From: Bacteroidota bacterium
GTDB lineage: Bacteria > Bacteroidota > Bacteroidia > Chitinophagales > Chitinophagaceae
Assembly (NCBI GenBank): GCA_016868455.1
Contig: VGGV01000018.1
Coordinates: 1 to 45,110, forward strand
Direction of reading: 5' to 3'
Length of the DNA: 45,110 nt
Shown: positions 33,464 to 42,426 of the stretch, in pieces
Layout: every line of letters starts with the position of its first letter
How positions within the stretch are numbered: the stretch's first letter is position 1
Made by a program: the position numbers and the translations under genes
Notes under the pieces: generated by a model
Databases searched by the model: none
Seen by the model: the letters and a program-made list of their open reading frames with translations, nothing else
Told to the model about the DNA's origin: nothing

Positions 33464-34414
33464 ATGAAAGTAACCGATCATATTGCACAAGCCAGCGGCA
33501 CTATTATGTCTTTTGAAGTGCTGCCGCCCCTGAAAGGAAAGGGAATTGAAGCTTTGTATAAACATCTTGACCCGCTGATGGAGCTCAGCCCGGCTTATAT
33601 CAATGTAACCTATCATCGCAGCGAACATGTGTTTAAAAAAAGAACCGACGGTAGTTTTGAAAAAGTGGTGATACGTAAAAGACCGGGAACCGAAGCCATT
33701 TGTGCGGCCATCATGAACAGGTACAATGTAGACACTGTTCCGCACCTGATTTGCGGCGGTTTTTCATTGCCGGACACAGAGGATGCACTGCTCACCCTGA
33801 GTTACCTGGGTATTGACAATGTACTGGTTTTGCGGGGCGATGCAGCTAAAAACGAAACAGCCTTTGAACCTGAGCCCGGGGGGCATAAATATGCCAGCGA
33901 ACTGCTGAAACAGGTGGCGAACCTGAATGCCGGTGTTTACCTCGAAGATGAGCTGCAGGGAACCAATAAAACGGATTTCTGCATCGGGGTGGCGGGCTAC
34001 CCCGAAAAACACTTTGAGGCGCCCAATATGCAAACTGATATGCATTACCTGAAAAAGAAAGTGGATGCAGGTGCCGACTATATTGTTACACAAATGTTTT
34101 TTGACAATGCAAAGTTTCATGCTTTTGTAAAGGCCTGCCGGGATATGGGCATAACTGTCCCCATTATACCGGGGTTAAAACCGGTAACCAGTAAAAAGCA
34201 GCTGACCATGCTTCCCCAAACATTTTATATTGACCTGCCTGCAGAATTAAGCAATGAAATTCTGAAGTGCAAAACAGACGAAGAAGTGGAAAAAGTGGGA
34301 GAGCAATGGCTGCTGCAGCAATCCATTGACCTGCGGGAAGCCGGTGTGCCGGTGCTGCATTACTATACGCTTGGCAAACCGCATGTAGTAGCCAATGTAG
34401 TGAAACGGTTTTAG
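33464..34414 (+). CDS. metF: 5,10-methylenetetrahydrofolate reductase
   Basis: MetF reduces methylene-THF to methyl-THF with FAD, feeding methionine synthesis. The 316-residue TIM-barrel protein shows SFEVLPPLKG (catalytic glutamate region), NVTYHRSEH, PHLICGGFS, VLRGDAAKNE (FAD region) and TQMFFDNAKFHAFV, all in MetF order. Length fits the short bacterial form without a regulatory domain. It has a good promoter of its own. It converges with the PPIase gene 18 bases later, with no visible terminator. Confidence 0.93.
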   Translation: MKVTDHIAQASGTIMSFEVLPPLKGKGIEALYKHLDPLMELSPAYINVTYHRSEHVFKKRTDGSFEKVVIRKRPGTEAICAAIMNRYNVDTVPHLICGGFSLPDTEDALLTLSYLGIDNVLVLRGDAAKNETAFEPEPGGHKYASELLKQVANLNAGVYLEDELQGTNKTDFCIGVAGYPEKHFEAPNMQTDMHYLKKKVDAGADYIVTQMFFDNAKFHAFVKACRDMGITVPIIPGLKPVTSKKQLTMLPQTFYIDLPAELSNEILKCKTDEEVEKVGEQWLLQQSIDLREAGVPVLHYYTLGKPHVVANVVKRF

Positions 34415-34432
34415 GGTCCGGGCTGCAGCTGT

Positions 34433-36376
34433 TTATTTCAAAATATCTGCCAGCACTTTTTGATTAATTACTACGGGATATTTTTTTCTGAGCTCTTCAT
34501 CCCACCGCTTTTCCAGTACTGCCTGGTAGTCATTTATCACCATCCCTTTTGCATCATTAAAGCTGCGCTGTGTTGGCTCAGGGTATATTTTTATGATATA
34601 TGCAAACGATGCTGTGTTGTCCGTCGTATTAAGCAAAGGATTGGTAAGCATGCCCGCCTTTGGAACAGTTTTATTCAGATTAGGGATCTGCTCCCACTCA
34701 AACCTGGAAGAATCGGTAACTGTTTTTTCAGGGTATTGGGCCGCCACTTTTCTCCAGCCGGGCAGGTTAGCTTTAACGTCTTTGTAAACGGCATTGGCGG
34801 TATTCATATCAGCGCAGAAAAACAAAACTGCATCGGCGCTTTGCTTCCATAAATAGTTCTTTTTATTCTGCTCATACAGGCTCAGCAGTCCCGCCGTATC
34901 GGTTTGCGATTTGTTCCATACCTCCTGCTGCATGATTTCAAAAAACAGGTTGCCTTCTTTAAACTCCTGCATCTGGTAGCGGAATTCATCGTTAAACTCC
35001 TCCAGATGGTTTTTGTAATATTCCAGCAGGGAATGTTTGATCCATTCTTCCCGTACCTGCTCCCAGGGTTTCACGCCGGAGCCATCCTCCTTATAGCGGT
35101 ACATGTGGGCATAGTTTACCCAATGATTGGCATTGTAAACAGAATCGCCGATGGAAAAAAGCGGGGTGTGGGCGGTAATGGCCCATCCGGAAGTCATGGG
35201 TTTGCTGTCGAGCACACTGTCAGTCATATTCCATAGAGCTGCATCCTCGTATGGGATTTTTTTAAAGCCTTTTTTCTCCGTCACTTTTTTGTAAACGAAA
35301 TCACGGGCATTTTTCCAGCGGCTGTCGGCAATGATCCGCTGTTTCAGCTCATCCTGGTAGGGTTTGTCTTTGGGATTGGTTACAACCGGTTTCAGCGAAA
35401 GCCGCTTTACAATATGCCAGCCATGCGAAGTAAGAAAGGGCTTACCCACTGCTCCGTCTTTGGTCAGCGACCATAAAACTTTTTCAAAAGCCGGATCATA
35501 CTGCCCTACGCTGATATCGGGCATCATCCCGCCGGAAGCGGCGCTGATATAATCATTGCTGAAATCAGCAGCCAGCCGGTTAAAGTTATCACCCGCCAGG
35601 ATGCGTTTATACAATGAGTCAGCCCTGCGGGCAATTTGTTCTTTGATCTCCTCATCTGAACCGGGAGGGATGGCCAGTAAAATCTGCTGCGCCTTTATTT
35701 TCCCTGCCGCTTTTCTCTCTCCCAGGTTTTTGAAAATATGATAACCGATTTTTGATTTAACAACAGGAGCGTATTTACCGGCGGGGGTACTGTAAATGGC
35801 ATTTTCAAACTCATAGGGTAATGTAAAAACGGTAATGTACCCGATATCACCGTTATTAACCCGTGCAGTGGTATCATCTGAAAAATGCCGGGTCAGTTCA
35901 GCAAAATCTTGTCCTTTGCTTAGCCTTTGCAAAATATCATCCCGTTTCTTTTGAGCGACAGCCGTATCAATAAAACCGCCGGCATTTCTGAAAGAAATAA
36001 AGATATGCGCCACATGAACATTCTTCTGGCTTCGCTGAAAGGCTTCTGTTACCATGCGGGCCGTCCTTTCCGGATCAGTCATGTAGTTTTCGGTAACCTG
36101 GCTGCGCAGGTTAGCCAGCTCAGCCATGATGTAAGGCAGGGTGTCGAGCTTCCGTTCATAAGCCTCCTGAATTTTCAGTCTTGATTTGATGTACAGGTCA
36201 AGATAATCGCTGATGGATCTGGCTTTATCTTTTATTTGCTGCGTATTGTTTTTATTGTAAGCCCGTAAAAAATCATTTGCATCCACGGCATGGGCTCCGT
36301 AGGTAAAAAGCGTTTGCGCTTTTGAAACCAATCCCGCAACAAAACTGACAGTAAGGAGGATAATAAACTTTTTCAT
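34433..36376 (-). CDS. periplasmic double-parvulin peptidyl-prolyl isomerase
   Basis: The 647-residue exported protein has a signal peptide (about 1-20, ending SKAQ). Two parvulin (PpiC) domains follow, the first at about 120-215 (VHVAHIFISF, RHFSDDTTA, KSKIGYHIFK) and the second at about 225-325 (AQQILLAIPPG, DFSNDYISAASGG, SHGWHIVKR). A long helical C-terminal region (about 350-647) has no clear domain. It is probably a SurA/PpiD-like chaperone for outer-membrane or secreted proteins. It lies 30 bases downstream of the TlpA-like gene on the same strand. Confidence 0.88.
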   Translation of the reverse strand: MKKFIILLTVSFVAGLVSKAQTLFTYGAHAVDANDFLRAYNKNNTQQIKDKARSISDYLDLYIKSRLKIQEAYERKLDTLPYIMAELANLRSQVTENYMTDPERTARMVTEAFQRSQKNVHVAHIFISFRNAGGFIDTAVAQKKRDDILQRLSKGQDFAELTRHFSDDTTARVNNGDIGYITVFTLPYEFENAIYSTPAGKYAPVVKSKIGYHIFKNLGERKAAGKIKAQQILLAIPPGSDEEIKEQIARRADSLYKRILAGDNFNRLAADFSNDYISAASGGMMPDISVGQYDPAFEKVLWSLTKDGAVGKPFLTSHGWHIVKRLSLKPVVTNPKDKPYQDELKQRIIADSRWKNARDFVYKKVTEKKGFKKIPYEDAALWNMTDSVLDSKPMTSGWAITAHTPLFSIGDSVYNANHWVNYAHMYRYKEDGSGVKPWEQVREEWIKHSLLEYYKNHLEEFNDEFRYQMQEFKEGNLFFEIMQQEVWNKSQTDTAGLLSLYEQNKKNYLWKQSADAVLFFCADMNTANAVYKDVKANLPGWRKVAAQYPEKTVTDSSRFEWEQIPNLNKTVPKAGMLTNPLLNTTDNTASFAYIIKIYPEPTQRSFNDAKGMVINDYQAVLEKRWDEELRKKYPVVINQKVLADILK

Positions 36377-36406
36377 GTGATTGGTTCAGGTTTCAGAAAG
36401 GGGCCG

Positions 36407-37840
36407 TCAGTTACCTTTTCGTTTTATCTGCAGCACATCATCGGTTTGCTCTGCCGTAAGTTTTTTGGCAACAATTCTTTTATCCCTGTCCAGCAAATAT
36501 ACTGTGGGAAAACTCTGTACATCATACAGCTGCGAATAACCGGGTATGCTGTTGTCAATCCTGGTTTTGTCTTCCGCTTTTGAATAATATACATGGGTCC
36601 ATTCCTCCAGTTTATTTTCCCGGATAAAATTCAGCCAGTCTTTCCGGGTGCCGTCAATTTCTTTGGCAATGGCAAACATCTTTAAGCCGGCCTCCTTCCA
36701 TTTGGCATGATAAAAAGAATCAAGCCGGGGCAGCACCTCTTTGCAATGGCTGCAGGCGGGGTCCCAAAAAACTACCAGGGTATAATCGGCTTTCAGATCG
36801 TACAGCCCGGTAATATTGCCGCTTGTATCCGGCAAAACAATATCTGAAGCAGGGGTTCCCATAATATTGGCCATTAAACTATAGGCCCTGTCGGTAATGG
36901 TTTTTTTGCCTTTATCCGTAAGCCAGGAGTAGTTTTTATTGGAAAAGTATTTTTCAAAGAGGTGAACAAACACCGCATCTTCCCACATAAATTTCTGGTT
37001 GAGGTAGCGGTTCACAAATTTTATCAGCAAAAACCGGGTCATTTCTTCATTGATGCTGGCAAAGCCCAGCATGTAGTCAATTTCTTTGATCACTGAATCA
37101 GGGTGTGGTACCACCAGCTGGTTAAAGTATTTATCCAGCTTTTCTTCAAAGAAAGTGGTATAGGCAAGACGGCCGTCCCAAAAGTTAACGCCATCCCAGT
37201 ACTGCCCCTTATAATTATTATAAGCCGCCAGCGAATCTTCTTTGGTTTTGGGGTTTTTCAGGCTGCCAGTGAGCTCAGGTTCTCTCATTGCTACCAGTAA
37301 GACCGCCAGTAAACTGCCAGAATTTTTTTTAATAAGGTCTTCCCTGAAATCCCTCACCTCCTTATCAGCTTTGGTGAGTTCAGCAATTAAACGGGCGGAG
37401 TCTGTTTTGCCGGCAGCGTTTTTCAGCTGTTGTTGCAGGTCGCTGATCCGTTTCCCCGTACTGCCCATTTGTTGCTGGTATTGATGAAACAGGGTATTAT
37501 CCGGCGAATTTTCAAAATCAGCCCCGTTGGCAATAGTGCCGGTATCGGCTTTAACGGCAAACTTTTGATTTTTGTCCACCAGTATTTCAAAAAAACCGGC
37601 CTTATTGGGGTAGCCGATAAGATAAATACCTCCGTTTATTTTTTTAGTTCCTTTAAAAACGGCTTCGCCTTTATCATTCAGCAAGGCAGAATCAATGATG
37701 GGATAAGTTTTGCCGAAATAATGGCCGAGATAGATGTACTGATTTTTAAATGGCTTAAATGTTACCTTAATTTCATAGCCTTCCTGTGAAAAAGCTACCG
37801 CTGAAATCAGCAATAAAGAGATCATTGATAATCGTTTCAT
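36407..37840 (-). CDS. TlpA-like thioredoxin-fold protein with DUF4369-type N-terminus
   Basis: The 477-residue exported protein has a signal peptide (about 1-19, ending AFSQ). A DUF4369-like beta domain (about 20-120) and a helical middle region (about 130-320) precede a C-terminal thioredoxin domain. The redox motif is C363-S-H-C366 in VFWDPACSHCKEVLP. This layout is typical of Bacteroidota thiol-disulfide proteins of the periplasm; CSHC replaces the more usual CxPC. It precedes the PPIase, so the pair may serve folding of exported proteins. Confidence 0.87.
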   Translation of the reverse strand: MKRLSMISLLLISAVAFSQEGYEIKVTFKPFKNQYIYLGHYFGKTYPIIDSALLNDKGEAVFKGTKKINGGIYLIGYPNKAGFFEILVDKNQKFAVKADTGTIANGADFENSPDNTLFHQYQQQMGSTGKRISDLQQQLKNAAGKTDSARLIAELTKADKEVRDFREDLIKKNSGSLLAVLLVAMREPELTGSLKNPKTKEDSLAAYNNYKGQYWDGVNFWDGRLAYTTFFEEKLDKYFNQLVVPHPDSVIKEIDYMLGFASINEEMTRFLLIKFVNRYLNQKFMWEDAVFVHLFEKYFSNKNYSWLTDKGKKTITDRAYSLMANIMGTPASDIVLPDTSGNITGLYDLKADYTLVVFWDPACSHCKEVLPRLDSFYHAKWKEAGLKMFAIAKEIDGTRKDWLNFIRENKLEEWTHVYYSKAEDKTRIDNSIPGYSQLYDVQSFPTVYLLDRDKRIVAKKLTAEQTDDVLQIKRKGN

Positions 37841-37876
37841 AAGTCAGAATGCTGCCCTGTAGCAGGCAGTAACCGG

Positions 37877-37990
37877 TAAAGTTAAGCGGTACAATTCAAA
37901 TGGTATAAGAGGTTCTGCTGCCCTAAAGGGTTGGTTACTGCATGAACTTCTTTAACTTTTAGAACTTATTGAACCCCTTCAACTTATTTT
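37877..37990. repeat. 9-base-period repeat with inverted counterpart upstream of rlmD
   Basis: AACTT or AACCC words begin at 37945, 37954, 37963, 37972 and 37981, exactly 9 bases apart. The left half (37877-37918), read on the other strand, also shows AACC/TACC words at 9-base steps. A perfect 9-base inverted pair (GCAGTAACC near 37866 and GGTTACTGC near 37932) flanks it. The last word overlaps the rlmD -7 box. Confidence 0.55.
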
Positions 37991-37992
37991 TG
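37985..37992 (+). promoter_or_regulatory. -7 box 4 bases before rlmD
   Basis: TATTTTTG matches TAnnTTTG exactly and ends four bases before the ATG at 37997. It overlaps the last 9-base repeat unit. Confidence 0.5.
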
Positions 37993-37996
37993 CCCG

Positions 37997-39436
37997 ATGG
38001 CCAGAAAAAGAAAGAAAGTAAGAGTATTGGAGCGGATAAAGGTGGAGGATTATGCCGCCGAAGGCCGATGCCTGGCCCGCTGGGACGGGAAAGTGGTTTT
38101 TATTGAACGTACCATACCGGGGGATGTGGTGGATGTTTATCTTTTTAAGAACAAAAAAGACTGGGCCGAAGGCTATCCGCTGGTGTTTCATGAGCTGTCG
38201 CCCCGCCGGGTTACTCCTTTCTGCAGCCATTTTGGTGACTGCGGCGGCTGCCAGTGGCAGATGGTGCCATATGAAGAACAGCTTTCCTTCAAGCAGCAGC
38301 AGGTGGTGGATGCCCTGCACCGGATAGCTAAAGTGCCATTGCCGCGGATACCACCGATACTTGGCGCCAAAGAGGACAGGTATTTCAGGAATAAATTGGA
38401 ATATACATTTGGGACCTATAAATATATTTCGGAGTCTGAGTTTCAAAAAAGAAAAATGGAACAGGCTGAATCTTCTAAATTCCTCCCTGAGAAGAGCTGT
38501 GCCGCCGGCTTTCATGCCAAAGGTTTGTTTGATAAGATAGTGGATATTTCGCATTGTTATTTACAACCCGGGCCATCCAACCAGGTGAGGGAAGCCATTC
38601 GCAGCTATGCCATCACCAACCAGCTTGCATTTTATGATGTGCGCCACCATACCGGTTTCGTCAGGAATGTACAATTGCGGGTTTGCACTACAGGTGAGGT
38701 AATGGCCAATTTGATTGTTGGAGAACCAGATGAAAAAAAGATCCATGCACTGCTGCAATATCTGAAGCAGGAGGTTCCGGAAGTCATCACCTGGGTGTAT
38801 ACTGTAAACACCAAGAAAAACGACAGCCTTCATGACCTGCATCCCGTTACTTTTTCCGGCAAGGGTTATGTAATAGAAAAACTGGAGGATTTTCAGTTCA
38901 AGATAGGGCCGAAATCTTTTTTTCAGACCAATACCCGGCAGGCAGAGCAGTTATACAGGGTGGCAAGGGATTTTGCAGAGCTCAGCGGCAATGAAGTTGT
39001 GTATGATTTATACTGCGGCACGGGCAGCATCGGGATTTTTGTAAGCAGGAAAGCTGGAAAAATAATAGGCGTGGAAATGATTGCTGCAGCAATTGAAGAT
39101 GCTAAAGAAAATGCAGCATTAAATAACCTGGATAGAGCCCAATTTTTTACTGGCAATGTGATTGATATCTGCAATGATGATTTTTTTGCGGCACATGGCC
39201 GGCCCGATGTAATTATTACGGATCCGCCGCGGGCAGGCATGCATGAAAAATTAGTAAGGAAGATACTGAACATTGCTGCGCCGGTGGTGGTATATGTAAG
39301 CTGCAATCCCGCCACCCAGGCCCGTGACCTTCGCCTGCTCGATGAAAAATATGAGGTGACCAAAGTGCAGCCGGTCGATATGTTTCCCCACACCCATCAT
39401 ATAGAAAATGTGGTGCAGTTAAAGCTCAGGGGTTAA
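37997..39436 (+). CDS. rlmD: 23S rRNA (uracil-1939-C5)-methyltransferase RlmD
   Basis: RlmD (RumA family) methylates U1939 of 23S rRNA using SAM and carries a 4Fe-4S cluster. The 479-residue protein has an N-terminal TRAM domain (about 10-68), cluster cysteines C76, C82, C85 and C187, SAM motif YDLYCGTGSIGIF (about 334-346) and the nucleophilic cysteine C436 in VSCNPATQARDL. The closely related RlmC/TrmA branches cannot be excluded, but the four cysteines and TRAM domain favour RlmD. The ATG is only 4 bases after the -7 box. Confidence 0.92.
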   Translation: MARKRKKVRVLERIKVEDYAAEGRCLARWDGKVVFIERTIPGDVVDVYLFKNKKDWAEGYPLVFHELSPRRVTPFCSHFGDCGGCQWQMVPYEEQLSFKQQQVVDALHRIAKVPLPRIPPILGAKEDRYFRNKLEYTFGTYKYISESEFQKRKMEQAESSKFLPEKSCAAGFHAKGLFDKIVDISHCYLQPGPSNQVREAIRSYAITNQLAFYDVRHHTGFVRNVQLRVCTTGEVMANLIVGEPDEKKIHALLQYLKQEVPEVITWVYTVNTKKNDSLHDLHPVTFSGKGYVIEKLEDFQFKIGPKSFFQTNTRQAEQLYRVARDFAELSGNEVVYDLYCGTGSIGIFVSRKAGKIIGVEMIAAAIEDAKENAALNNLDRAQFFTGNVIDICNDDFFAAHGRPDVIITDPPRAGMHEKLVRKILNIAAPVVVYVSCNPATQARDLRLLDEKYEVTKVQPVDMFPHTHHIENVVQLKLRG

Positions 39437-39529
39437 AAGAGATTCTTCGGCAAGCTCAGAAGGAAATAAAGAGTGAATGACCATCTAAAAAACTCCTTTT
39501 CTCTTTCCCCCTCTTTTAATCTCTTAGCC
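39437..39529. repeat. purine/pyrimidine imperfect inverted repeat between rlmD and the rhomboid genes
   Basis: A purine-rich left half (from AAGAGATT at 39437) faces a pyrimidine-rich right half in which CTC words start at 39493, 39501, 39511 and 39521 (steps 8, 10, 10) and end with AATCTCTT. The arms pair imperfectly. It resembles the other periodic spacers here but is less regular. Confidence 0.4.
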
Positions 39530-39537
39530 TAATTTTA
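39530..39537 (+). promoter_or_regulatory. -7-like box 5 bases before the first rhomboid gene
   Basis: TAATTTTA is a 7/8 match to TAnnTTTG and ends five bases before the ATG at 39543. Confidence 0.35.
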
Positions 39538-39542
39538 CCGCC

Positions 39543-40247
39543 ATGAGCAATTTCAGGTTTACCAGGATGGACCGTTTTCCGCCGGTAGTAAAGAATCTTA
39601 TCATTATCAATATACTGGTTTTTGTAGCGCAACTTGTTTTTGAAAAGGATTTGGGCGTTACCGCCAAAATAGGGCTTTGGCCGGTGGAGTCAGTTCATTT
39701 TAATCCTTACCAGGTGGCTACACATATGTTTGCTCATTCACCGCAAATCATTTTTCACATCCTTTTTAATATGTTCACCCTTTGGATGTTTGGCCGGGTA
39801 CTGGAGAATGTGTGTGGGCCCAAAAGATTTTTATTTTTTTACCTCACCTGTGGCGTAGGCGCTGCATTAGCTCATCTTGGAGTGGACTACTATCAGTACA
39901 GGGAAATAGTCACGGCAATTAATGAATTCAAAGCCCAGGGACAGGATGACCTGGCCCGTCAGCTGGAAGATTTGCCGGGATATGCAGTCGGGGCGTCGGG
40001 GGCCGTTATGGGTGTGATGGTTGCTTTCGCCTTTTTATTTCCGAACACAGAATTGTTTATTATGTTCATCCCTGTACCTGTAAAAGCCAAATGGGCAATC
40101 ACAGGGTTGGTGCTTTTGGATCTTTTTGGGGGCATCACACCCACCAAAGGAGATAATATCGCCCATTTTGCCCACCTGGGCGGCGCCCTCACCGGTTTTT
40201 TAATTGTATTTTTCTGGAACAAAACGAACCGGCGGACCTTATACTGA
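39543..40247 (+). CDS. rhomboid intramembrane serine protease
   Basis: Rhomboids cut transmembrane helices inside the membrane. The 234-residue, roughly six-helix protein has the oxyanion-side motif FHILFNMFTLWMFG, the catalytic serine S152 in VGASGAVMG and the catalytic histidine H211 in HFAHLGGALTG. All catalytic features are present, so it is expected to be active. A second rhomboid-like gene follows after 4 bases, so they are probably translated together. Confidence 0.93.
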   Translation: MSNFRFTRMDRFPPVVKNLIIINILVFVAQLVFEKDLGVTAKIGLWPVESVHFNPYQVATHMFAHSPQIIFHILFNMFTLWMFGRVLENVCGPKRFLFFYLTCGVGAALAHLGVDYYQYREIVTAINEFKAQGQDDLARQLEDLPGYAVGASGAVMGVMVAFAFLFPNTELFIMFIPVPVKAKWAITGLVLLDLFGGITPTKGDNIAHFAHLGGALTGFLIVFFWNKTNRRTLY

Positions 40248-40251
40248 GGTT

Positions 40252-41193
40252 ATGAATTACCAGCAACAAGAATACCGTAAAAAAATCTTATACGGCCGCA
40301 GCAATAACGACCTGCTGCTGCTGATGGCCATTTGCCTGATTGTGTTTGTCGGGCTGGCATTTGTAAAAGCCCTCTGGTATTTCAATAATACCGATAATAA
40401 GGTGCTGGCCAAAGCATTGTTCAATACTAATGTTCTGGGATTGTTTGCTCTTCCGGCAGATGCCGGACAACTGATGAACAAACCCTGGACAATCCTGACC
40501 AGCATGTTTATTCATGAGAACAATGATGTATGGAAAGTATTTCCGAACATGTTCTGGCTCTGGTCATTTGGCTACATACTGCAGGACCTCACCGGCGGTA
40601 AAAAAGTAATACCGGTATTTATTTACGGCGCTCTTGGAGGTTCCCTGGCCTTTATCCTGGCGTATAATGTTATTCCTTCATTGCATACGCTGCGATCTGA
40701 TGCCACGCTGGGCGGGGCCTCCTGCGGTGTAATGGCGGTAGCGGTGGTAACCACTTTTATTGCCTCCAATTACCGGCTTTTCCCCATGATAGGAGGAGGG
40801 ATCCCTTTGTGGGCCATTACAGCATTGTATCTTATTACCAGCTTTGCCACCATATCAGTAAGCGATACAGGCACACTGATTACTTTGGCCGCAGCGGGTT
40901 TTACAGGCATTCTGTTCTTTTTCTCTTTCCGGCGGGGATATGACTGGAGCGAATGGATGAATAATTTCTTTGACTGGGTCAACAACCTATTTAACCCCGA
41001 CAAACCCAAAAAGGGGGAACAACTGAAAGACGAATTGTTTTACCGTTCTTCATCTGAGCCGTATACCAAAACCCCCAAACTGACCCAAGAAAGGGTGGAT
41101 ACTGTTTTGGATAAAATCAGCCAGCAGGGATATAAATCGCTGACGGATGAAGAAAAAGAAATACTGAAGCGGGCCAGCAAAGAAGATATCTGA
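40252..41193 (+). CDS. rhomboid-like protein lacking the catalytic histidine
   Basis: From the ATG at 40252 the product has 313 residues, six or so membrane helices and a soluble C-terminal tail (about 235-313) ending in a helical segment. It keeps NMFWLWSFG and the serine loop GGASCGVMA (S157). In the position of the first protein's HFAHLGG it reads TLITLAAAG. The only histidines in the protein are elsewhere (FIHENN, SLHTLRS). It is probably a proteolytically dead pseudo-rhomboid working with or regulating its active neighbour 4 bases upstream. Confidence 0.88.
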   Translation: MNYQQQEYRKKILYGRSNNDLLLLMAICLIVFVGLAFVKALWYFNNTDNKVLAKALFNTNVLGLFALPADAGQLMNKPWTILTSMFIHENNDVWKVFPNMFWLWSFGYILQDLTGGKKVIPVFIYGALGGSLAFILAYNVIPSLHTLRSDATLGGASCGVMAVAVVTTFIASNYRLFPMIGGGIPLWAITALYLITSFATISVSDTGTLITLAAAGFTGILFFFSFRRGYDWSEWMNNFFDWVNNLFNPDKPKKGEQLKDELFYRSSSEPYTKTPKLTQERVDTVLDKISQQGYKSLTDEEKEILKRASKEDI

Positions 41194-41245
41194 ATCTTAT
41201 CTGCCTCATTACTAATTCGATTTTATTAGTGAAATTCGTGAAATC

Positions 41246-42367
41246 ATGGCCAGCCGGTTCCGGATCTTCACCAAGAAGGTTTTCATCATTTCCAACATCG
41301 TATTGGTGTTTCTTTTCCTGTTGTCATGCCTGGCGCCCTACACCAACCCCCAAAAAGGATGGGTGATAGCTTTCCTGGGGCTGGCATTTCCTTTATTACT
41401 GCTGCTGAGCCTGCTTTGTATTGCAGGCTGGATTATCATCCTGCGGCCCCGCTATGCATGGATCTCAGGCATTTCTTTATTGTTCAGCATTAAAAGTGTA
41501 AGCGTATTTTTTGCCTTTCATGGCGGCAGCGGGTTTGATTACAAAAAGCAACCCGGCACCCTGCGGGTGGCAACCTGGAATGTGGCCCGGTTCATTGAAT
41601 TAAAAAGGAATAACAATAAGGGAAGCCAGAAGCGTTTGCAGATGTTTGAGCTCATCCGCCAGCAACATGCGGATGTGCTCTGCCTGCAGGAGTTTTATAC
41701 TTCCATGGATTCAAATTATTATAATAATATTCTTCCCCTACAAAAAGACCTCGGCTATCCGTACTTCTACTTTTCTTTTGATGAAGACTGGGATAATTAT
41801 TATTACAGTTCCATTATTTTTTCCCGCTACCCTTTTATTGACACCGGCCGTACCCGGTACCCCCGCCCCAGTTTGCCCGATGTGCTGCTGTATGCAGATA
41901 TTAAAATGGGTGATGACACAGTAAGGATATACACCACCCACCTGCAGTCAAACCAGCTGGGCAAATTTGATTACGACCGTATACGCAAAATCAAAAGCGG
42001 TGAAGACAGCCTGGTGGCAAATTCCAGAAGCATACTGGGGAAGGTCCGGAAAGGATTCTCCCGCCGCAATATCCAGGCCGGGGTGGTAAAAGAGGTAATA
42101 ACAAACAGCCCCCATCCCTACCTTTTATGTATTGACATGAACGATGTGCCCAACTCCTATACCTACTCCACGGTGGGGTCCGGCCTGCAGGATGCATTCC
42201 TTAAAAAGGGTTTTGGCATCGGCCGCACTTTTACCGGATTGTCACCTACCCTCCGGATTGATTACATCTTCGCCGACAAACATTTCAGGATAAAACAGTT
42301 TAACAGGGTGGCGAAATTCCTGAGCGACCATTTTATGCTGGTGGCAGATGTGGAGTTGAGGGAATAG
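41246..42367 (+). CDS. membrane-anchored endonuclease/exonuclease/phosphatase family hydrolase
   Basis: The 373-residue protein has three hydrophobic helices at the N-terminus (about 13-30, 38-70, 75-92) and a C-terminal EEP domain (about 105-373). EEP motifs are TWNVARF, VLCLQEFY (metal-binding glutamate), YTTHLQSNQ, LCIDMNDVP and the final DYIFADK with SDHFMLVADV (catalytic Asp-His). The substrate may be a nucleic acid, phospholipid or inositol phosphate; the active site appears to face the periplasm. It lies 52 bases after the second rhomboid, behind a spacer with two GTGAAAT words 9 bases apart. Confidence 0.88.
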   Translation: MASRFRIFTKKVFIISNIVLVFLFLLSCLAPYTNPQKGWVIAFLGLAFPLLLLLSLLCIAGWIIILRPRYAWISGISLLFSIKSVSVFFAFHGGSGFDYKKQPGTLRVATWNVARFIELKRNNNKGSQKRLQMFELIRQQHADVLCLQEFYTSMDSNYYNNILPLQKDLGYPYFYFSFDEDWDNYYYSSIIFSRYPFIDTGRTRYPRPSLPDVLLYADIKMGDDTVRIYTTHLQSNQLGKFDYDRIRKIKSGEDSLVANSRSILGKVRKGFSRRNIQAGVVKEVITNSPHPYLLCIDMNDVPNSYTYSTVGSGLQDAFLKKGFGIGRTFTGLSPTLRIDYIFADKHFRIKQFNRVAKFLSDHFMLVADVELRE

Positions 42368-42370
42368 CCT

Positions 42371-42397
42371 CAAACTACAGGCTGTCGGCTGCATGCA
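42371..42397 (-). repeat. left inverted copy of the 7-base-period repeat (AGCYNNN)
   Basis: On the minus strand, words AGCC, AGCC and AGTT are spaced exactly 7 bases (plus-strand starts 42387, 42380, 42373). Read in this direction, 16 of 22 bases match the right-hand copy at 42794-42816. It follows the EEP gene stop and lies about 30 bases before the four-helix-bundle gene. Confidence 0.55.
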
Positions 42398-42411
42398 AAA
42401 AACGTTTCATT

Positions 42412-42419
42412 TATCTTTA
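42412..42419 (+). promoter_or_regulatory. -7-like box for the four-helix-bundle gene
   Basis: TATCTTTA is a 7/8 match to TAnnTTTG and ends seven bases before the ATG at 42427. Confidence 0.3.
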
Positions 42420-42426
42420 ATCAAAA

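Noticed and set aside
41194-41245. Two GTGAAAT words 9 bases apart before the EEP gene
   Set aside because: Only two units are present, which is too few to separate from chance.
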